This document shows, piece after piece, positions 1 to 3,875 of a DNA stretch of 6,512 bases (position 1 is the first letter of the stretch; every line of letters begins with the position of its first letter). The position numbers and the translations under genes are program-made. The notes beneath the pieces are model-generated. The model was not told the DNA's origin, made no database searches, and was given only the letters and a program-made list of their open reading frames with translations. This stretch comes from JBBRHH01 sp038222915 (lineage in GTDB: Bacteria; Planctomycetota; Phycisphaerae; Tepidisphaerales; Tepidisphaeraceae): contig JBBRHH010000363.1 in the NCBI GenBank assembly GCA_038222915.1, positions 1-6,512 on the forward strand. Reading direction: 5' to 3'.

Positions 1-2286
1 CCAGGTGAACGGGATGGTCTTGTTGAGGCTTTGGCCGTCGCCGGCCCGGCTGCCTGTAGGCAGTGCACCCTGCCAGACGCTCAACTGCAGCCACTGGTGG
101 TTGCCGTGGAGGATCAGGCTGTACTTACTGTCGATGACGCCGACGTCGGGTGTCTGATGATTGTCGGCGACGACTTTCTCGCCGACCATGACCTCAGATT
201 CGATCGTGTAGTTGGTCATGGACGTTGGGCCGAGATAGGTGCGGGCCTTTTCGTAAAGATCGATGTCGCCGGGCTTGCAGAGCACTTTGTTTCCATCGAT
301 CTCACGCACGGCGTATTTCGCGCCGGCGCCGATCCAAGTGAGCGGAGGGCGGTCGACGACGGCCTTCTCGAAATCGTAGCTCCAAGGGAGTGGGGGGAAG
401 ACGCGCGTTCGTGCGTGGCCAGAGATGTTATTGACCTTGGCGATGATCGCGCCGCCCTGGGGTGGTCCGGCGGCGGCGATGAACTGGCCGCTTTCGTCGA
501 CTGTTCCCTGGAGATTGCCGACCATGACGACGGTAGGTGCGGTTGCAGGAGCGGTAGCGGCGGTTGGGGCCGTTGTGGGCGGTCGGGCGGGGACGGCCAT
601 CGCCAGTTGTCCGACGGACCATTCCACCTTTGGCGAATCCTTTGTCGCGACGGGCTGACCTAGGGCGTTGTAGAACCGAGTGGTGAACTGCTTTTTGTCG
701 CCGCTGTTGACGAGGGCATCAAAGGGCAGGACCTGAACCTGTGTGATCGTGTTGTCGGTGAATTGTTCCTGAGCGGGTGCGGGAATGGGATCGGACGTGG
801 TCTTGTGATCTTTCTCACCGATGCAGTAGAGGCGATTGGCGGTCTGCAAGAAGACGTGGCCGTTGGAAATGGCGACTGAACCAAAGATGACGTATTCACG
901 GCCGAGCTTTTCTTCGATTTCGATTTTGCTCAAGACTTCAGGCTTTTTGTCTCCGACCTTCAGGATGACGAAGCGTCCGTTGGCCTCGGGGATGTACAAC
1001 TTTCCGTCGCCGTAAGTGATGGATGCCTTGCCGATGGTGCCGCAGGTTTTCTTCCAGATTTCCTTGCCGTCTTCGGTATCCAGTGCGTGGACTGCACCGC
1101 GGTTGTCCATGACGTAGAGTCGGCCGCCGAAGAGGGTGGGTGAACTAAAGCCGGCTTCGATGCCATCGTGACGCCAGACTTCGACAGGTTTTCCGCTGGC
1201 AACGTCCATGCATGCGATGCGGCCGAGGGCCTGGGCATCCATGTTTTCTTCAGACTGGCAGGTGTAGATCTTGCTGCCGTCGAAGAGGACGGAGGCGTTT
1301 AGTCCGCGGCGGCTGGCCTGAAAGCGCCAGGCTAACTTGCCGGTGCGGGCCTGAAATGCATCCACGCTGCCGTCGCCGGCCGCGATCATGCACAGGCGCT
1401 GATTTCCGACGACGGTAAAGGCGGGCGTGTTGTAGGGGGCGTCGACGGGAATGCCGCCGGTGCCATTACTCCAATTGAGCTCACCGGTGTTTTTGTTGAA
1501 GGCGAACACACGGTACTGGGCTCGGGCGTGATCGCCCCATCCGAAGGCGACGCCGCCCAGTACGAGTTGATCTTCATCGATGGCGGGAGATGGTGTGCGA
1601 CCGCCGAAGGTGGAGATCATGCCGAATTCTTCGGTCATGTGACGACGCCAGATGACGTGGCCGTCGTTGCCGTCGAGACAGATGAGAACGCATTGGGAGC
1701 CGAGGGCGTAGACGCGGCCGGTGGTGGGATCACCGCAGACGTTGGACCAGCCGAGCCGATGGAAGGGCAGGTCGGTCTGGGTCATGTTCTCGACATGCTC
1801 CCAGAGTTTTTTTCCGGTTTGCGCGTCGGCGCAAACGAACGCTTCCTGGGTTTGCGGGCCGGCGACAAGTGTGTTGGTCATGGGTACTTCCCCGACGCGG
1901 GTCAGGGTATAGACCATGCCGTTCATCACGATGGGCGAGGACATGCCGCCGAAGTTGTTTTCCCAGACGACGTTTTCGCCTTCAGGGGACCAGCTGCCTG
2001 GAAGATTGGTTTCGCGTGAAACGCCGTTCTGTTCGGGCCCGCGCCAGCGATACCAGTCGTTTGGTGTTGCGTGCCGCTCCGTGGGGGCGGCGGGTTTGAC
2101 GGGATCTGCCGGCACCGGAATGGCCGCGGCAAGCTGCTTGCCGGGCGTGCTATCCGGTTGGGTGGTTGAAGCCGCGCCGGACGCCGGGTCAGGCGCTTTC
2201 GCGGCGTGGGTCTCTCTCTCACAGCCCACTACTGCAAGGATCATGGCGATCAACGGAATGAGACTGATGCTGGTTCTGAATTTCAT
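1..2286 (-). CDS. PQQ-like beta-propeller lipoprotein with Ig-like and jelly-roll-like C-terminal parts (3' end cut by window)
   Basis: The frame is open for 762 codons with no stop, so the C-terminus lies beyond the left edge. Residues 1-22 are a lipoprotein signal: basic start, hydrophobic core, then a lipobox-like V-V-G-C with Cys22 as the predicted lipidated residue. A Pro/Ala/Thr-rich tether follows to about 75. Residues 78-490 form a PQQ-like propeller. It opens with WRGPEQNGVS (81-90), and blade motifs of the type A-x-D/N-x-x-T/D-G-x-x-x-W recur near 152-163, 203-213, 262-272, 310-320, 359-371 and 401-411. Residues about 512-630 look like a bacterial Ig-like domain, interrupted by a Pro-Thr-Ala stretch (566-585). 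Residues about 635-762 resemble a concanavalin/LamG-like jelly roll, judged by general resemblance only. BamB-like scaffolds and quinoprotein dehydrogenases share this propeller. I see no evidence that it binds PQQ, so a scaffold or binding role is as likely as redox. The ATG at 2286 is preferred over an in-frame ATG at 2298 because only the former has a purine-rich site upstream. It follows the CoA ligase gene by 32 nt. Confidence 0.92.
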   Translation of the reverse strand, partial: MKFRTSISLIPLIAMILAVVGCERETHAAKAPDPASGAASTTQPDSTPGKQLAAAIPVPADPVKPAAPTERHATPNDWYRWRGPEQNGVSRETNLPGSWSPEGENVVWENNFGGMSSPIVMNGMVYTLTRVGEVPMTNTLVAGPQTQEAFVCADAQTGKKLWEHVENMTQTDLPFHRLGWSNVCGDPTTGRVYALGSQCVLICLDGNDGHVIWRRHMTEEFGMISTFGGRTPSPAIDEDQLVLGGVAFGWGDHARAQYRVFAFNKNTGELNWSNGTGGIPVDAPYNTPAFTVVGNQRLCMIAAGDGSVDAFQARTGKLAWRFQASRRGLNASVLFDGSKIYTCQSEENMDAQALGRIACMDVASGKPVEVWRHDGIEAGFSSPTLFGGRLYVMDNRGAVHALDTEDGKEIWKKTCGTIGKASITYGDGKLYIPEANGRFVILKVGDKKPEVLSKIEIEEKLGREYVIFGSVAISNGHVFLQTANRLYCIGEKDHKTTSDPIPAPAQEQFTDNTITQVQVLPFDALVNSGDKKQFTTRFYNALGQPVATKDSPKVEWSVGQLAMAVPARPPTTAPTAATAPATAPTVVMVGNLQGTVDESGQFIAAAGPPQGGAIIAKVNNISGHARTRVFPPLPWSYDFEKAVVDRPPLTWIGAGAKYAVREIDGNKVLCKPGDIDLYEKARTYLGPTSMTNYTIESEVMVGEKVVADNHQTPDVGVIDSKYSLILHGNHQWLQLSVWQGALPTGSRAGDGQSLNKTIPFTW

Positions 2287-2289
2287 TGG

Positions 2290-2296
2290 TTCTCTC
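2290..2296 (-). promoter_or_regulatory. Ribosome binding site deciding the lipoprotein start
   Basis: On the minus strand GAGAGAA lies about 5 nt before the ATG at 2286. The in-frame ATG at 2298 overlaps this element and has no purine-rich sequence of its own upstream. The start at 2286 also puts the basic residues of the signal peptide right at the N-terminus. The match to a Shine-Dalgarno sequence is moderate. Confidence 0.5.
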
Positions 2297-2318
2297 ATTG
2301 CAAACGCGTTCGTGACAA

Positions 2319-3662
2319 TCAATTTGCGACGTGCGGCGATTTCGCCGGCGGCGGTCGCCTGATAAAACGTTTCGCTTTCATTTCAAACCGCGGCAACGAT
2401 CCGGTTGCCACACAGCGCACCTCTGCGCGAAAGGAAAGGCGGTCGTGAATGGCATGGCCGACGCGCGACGCCAACTGCGCTGGATCCGTGCCGGGAGCAG
2501 GTTCAATTTCTACATGAACCTGTGTCAATGCACCAACTTCATACACTTCGACCCGAAACTCCGCCACTTCTGAAACTTCCCGTATCACAGCTTCGAGGGA
2601 GGCCGGGAAGACATTATTTCCGCGGACGAGAAACATGTCATCGGTCCGGCCGAGAATGCCGCCTTCCATGCGGGCAAAACAACGGCCGCAGGCGCAGCGG
2701 TTGCGGGAAATGCGGACCTGGTCGCCGGTGCGATAGCGGATGAGCGGAGAAGCCCAACGGCCTAGATTGGTGAGGACGAGCTCGCCAATTTCCCCGTCGG
2801 GAACGGGGTTGGTGCTTTTTGGATCGATGACTTCGGCAATACATTCGGTCTCGATGAGGTGGACGCCGCCGGGATTTTGTTCGCATTCGAATCCGAGTGG
2901 ACCGATCTCGGTCATGCCGGTGTGGTCGAAAACACGCGCGCCCCAGGCGGACGCGATGCGATTGCGCGTGGCCGGGATGCTACCGCCCGGTTCGCCGGCG
3001 ACGATGAGACGGGTGACCGGCGAATCGACCAAGTTGATTCCTTCTTTCTCCGCGACCTCTACCATGCGGACGGCGTAGGTTGGCGTGCAGCAGATGACGT
3101 TGACCTGATTGTCGAACATGAGTTGCAATCGTGCGATGGTGGTCATGCTGCCGGCGGCGAGCGCGAGATGGCCGAGCGATATGGCACTTTCGAAGGCGGC
3201 CCAAAATCCCAGGAATGGTCCGAAGGAGAAGGGAAACATCAGGCGATCGCCGGGGCGTACACCGGCGGCCGCGTAAATGTATCCCCAGCACTTCTGGCAC
3301 CACTTCCAGGAATCGGCGGTGTCGAGCCAGCGCATGGGCCGGCCGAAGCTGCTGCCGGAGGTCTGGTGGAGTCGGCAGTATTGTTCGAGGGGGTAGGTGA
3401 GGTTTGTGCCGTAGGGGGGTGATTGGCGTTGAGCGGATTCGAGGTCTGCACGGGTGGTGAACGGGAGTTTTTCGATCGAGTCGGTTTCTGCGTTAAACGC
3501 GATGCCGCCGAATTTCTCGCGGTAGAAGGCGTTTGTGGGAATGACTTCCCGCAGCATCTGAGCAAGTTTTCGGCGTTGCAATGCTGACAGTTCGGCGCGG
3601 CCCAGCGTCTCGTCCTCAGGGAGGAAATAGGCGGGCGAAGCCATGGTGGCCGATCGGGTCAT
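2319..3662 (-). CDS. Phenylacetate-CoA ligase (PaaK)-like AMP-forming acyl-CoA synthetase
   Basis: Complete 447-residue protein, close to the usual length of PaaK-family ligases (about 430-450). Family members activate a carboxylic acid with ATP to an acyl-AMP and transfer it to CoA in the cytosol. Visible landmarks in family order: phosphate-binding loop TSGSSFGRP (101-109), CCTPTYAVRM (191-200), VAGEPGGSIP (221-230), HTGMTEIGP (247-255), DGEIGELVLT (289-298), RYRTGD (309-314), CACGRC (323-328), and GRTDDMFLVRGNNVFP (338-353), which starts the small C-terminal domain. The likely adenylation lysine is K429 in FEMKAKR. The phosphate loop has one residue more than the usual SSGTTGKP form, and Arg replaces its Lys. 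C260, H268 and the CACGRC cysteines could form a metal site (inference). The substrate is not readable; no paa catabolic genes are nearby, so an aromatic or other acid is possible. The start at 3662 has only a weak AAGAA upstream; an in-frame ATG at 3644 is an alternative. It probably heads an operon with the lipoprotein gene. Confidence 0.93.
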   Translation of the reverse strand: MTRSATMASPAYFLPEDETLGRAELSALQRRKLAQMLREVIPTNAFYREKFGGIAFNAETDSIEKLPFTTRADLESAQRQSPPYGTNLTYPLEQYCRLHQTSGSSFGRPMRWLDTADSWKWCQKCWGYIYAAAGVRPGDRLMFPFSFGPFLGFWAAFESAISLGHLALAAGSMTTIARLQLMFDNQVNVICCTPTYAVRMVEVAEKEGINLVDSPVTRLIVAGEPGGSIPATRNRIASAWGARVFDHTGMTEIGPLGFECEQNPGGVHLIETECIAEVIDPKSTNPVPDGEIGELVLTNLGRWASPLIRYRTGDQVRISRNRCACGRCFARMEGGILGRTDDMFLVRGNNVFPASLEAVIREVSEVAEFRVEVYEVGALTQVHVEIEPAPGTDPAQLASRVGHAIHDRLSFRAEVRCVATGSLPRFEMKAKRFIRRPPPAKSPHVAN

Positions 3663-3682
3663 GAAGGTTCTTACGATAACGT

Positions 3683-3700
3683 CACTTGTTCATACAAGTG
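3683..3700. repeat. Perfect 18-bp palindrome, candidate operator of the ligase operon
   Basis: CACTTGT (3683-3689) and ACAAGTG (3694-3700) are exact inverted copies separated by TCAT. The right-hand gene-side edge is 20 nt upstream of the ligase ATG at 3662. Length and symmetry suit a dimeric helix-turn-helix regulator, and the element covers the best -10 candidate for the minus-strand operon. No regulator gene lies in the window. If transcribed, it could instead form a small 7-bp hairpin. The symmetry is seen directly; the operator role is inferred. Confidence 0.5.
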
Positions 3701-3717
3701 TTGCGCCTCGGCGTTAA
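3689..3717 (-). promoter_or_regulatory. Candidate sigma-70-like promoter for the ligase operon
   Basis: On the minus strand TTAACG (3717-3712) and TATGAA (3694-3689) are separated by 17 nt. Each matches four of six consensus bases. Transcription would start near 3682, giving a leader of about 20 nt before the ATG at 3662. The -10 lies in the centre of the 18-bp palindrome. Planctomycete promoters are poorly defined, so this is a weak call. Confidence 0.25.
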
Positions 3718-3720
3718 TGT

Positions 3721-3748
3721 TTTCCGACTGGCGGGTACTGAGTATGAT
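3721..3748 (+). promoter_or_regulatory. Candidate promoter for the plus-strand propeller/HEAT gene
   Basis: TATGAT (3743-3748) matches five of six -10 bases. The -35 is poor: TTTCCG at 3721-3726 with a 16-nt spacer. A start near 3755 would give a leader of about 120 nt that begins with the long inverted repeat at 3761-3790. This is suggested by sequence only. Confidence 0.25.
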
Positions 3749-3760
3749 TCGCGGCATTCA

Positions 3761-3790
3761 TCGTGGCGTCAATAAGTTTGGACGCCACGA
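3761..3790. repeat. Perfect inverted repeat with 10-bp arms and a 10-nt spacer
   Basis: TCGTGGCGTC (3761-3770) and GACGCCACGA (3781-3790) are exact reverse complements around AATAAGTTTG. Seven of ten arm pairs are G-C, so in RNA this would be a stable stem. No T-run follows on either strand, and both flanking genes point away from it, so a terminator is unlikely. It may be a 5' leader hairpin of the plus-strand gene. Alternatively it is a two-half-site protein-binding element, since the arm centres are 20 bp apart (about two helical turns). Confidence 0.6.
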
Positions 3791-3800
3791 ACCCTCAACC

Positions 3801-3874
3801 ATGGCCGAGGATCCGAGTATGAAAAGGACTTGGCTATGAGCCAGGCAGCCTTCGAAATATCCATTGGAGCATAG
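3801..3874 (+). other. Two overlapping 12-codon leader ORFs before the propeller/HEAT gene
   Basis: ATG at 3801 opens a 12-codon ORF (MAEDPSMKRTWL) with stop TGA at 3837-3839. This overlaps the ATG at 3836 as ATGA. The second ORF (MSQAAFEISIGA) stops with TAG at 3872-3874, one base before the main ATG at 3876. The second has a strong purine-rich site, AAAAGGA at 3822-3828, spaced 7 nt. The chain would allow translational coupling into the main gene. Such short ORFs also arise by chance, and nothing shows they are translated. Confidence 0.2.
3866..3869 (+). promoter_or_regulatory. Shine-Dalgarno site of the propeller/HEAT gene
   Basis: GGAG lies 6 nt before the ATG at 3876, which supports that start. 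The chosen start is followed at once by a basic and hydrophobic signal-peptide-like N-terminus. Confidence 0.6.
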
Positions 3875-3875
3875 A

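Noticed and set aside
31..663. Open frame of 210 codons on the plus strand
   Set aside because: It lies entirely opposite the lipoprotein gene, whose frame has propeller and Ig-like motifs. Its product has no recognisable motif and ends in Gly/Arg/Cys-rich low complexity.
1807..1813. A7 run on the minus strand as a possible frameshift slippery site
   Set aside because: The zero frame continues with clear propeller motifs on both sides, and the run is simply two Lys codons after Gly. There is no alternative-frame product of interest.
1817..1836. 8-bp perfect inverted repeat (GTTTGCGC / GCGCAAAC, 4-nt loop) next to a run of seven T
   Set aside because: On the transcribed (minus) strand the run reads as A and follows the stem, so it is not a terminator. 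The bases are explained by the codons of a propeller blade motif (VCADAQTGKK).
2287..2318. Possible terminator or promoter between the ligase and lipoprotein genes
   Set aside because: The 32-nt gap holds only a weak GCAAA/TTTGC pair reaching into the ligase end and the short palindrome AACGCGTT. There is no strong stem with a T-run, so read-through is more likely.
3740..3822. Direct repeat GAGTATGA at 3740-3747 and 3815-3822
   Set aside because: Eight bases twice in a short region is weak evidence. The second copy overlaps an ATG and has no partner element, so a binding-site pair is not supported.
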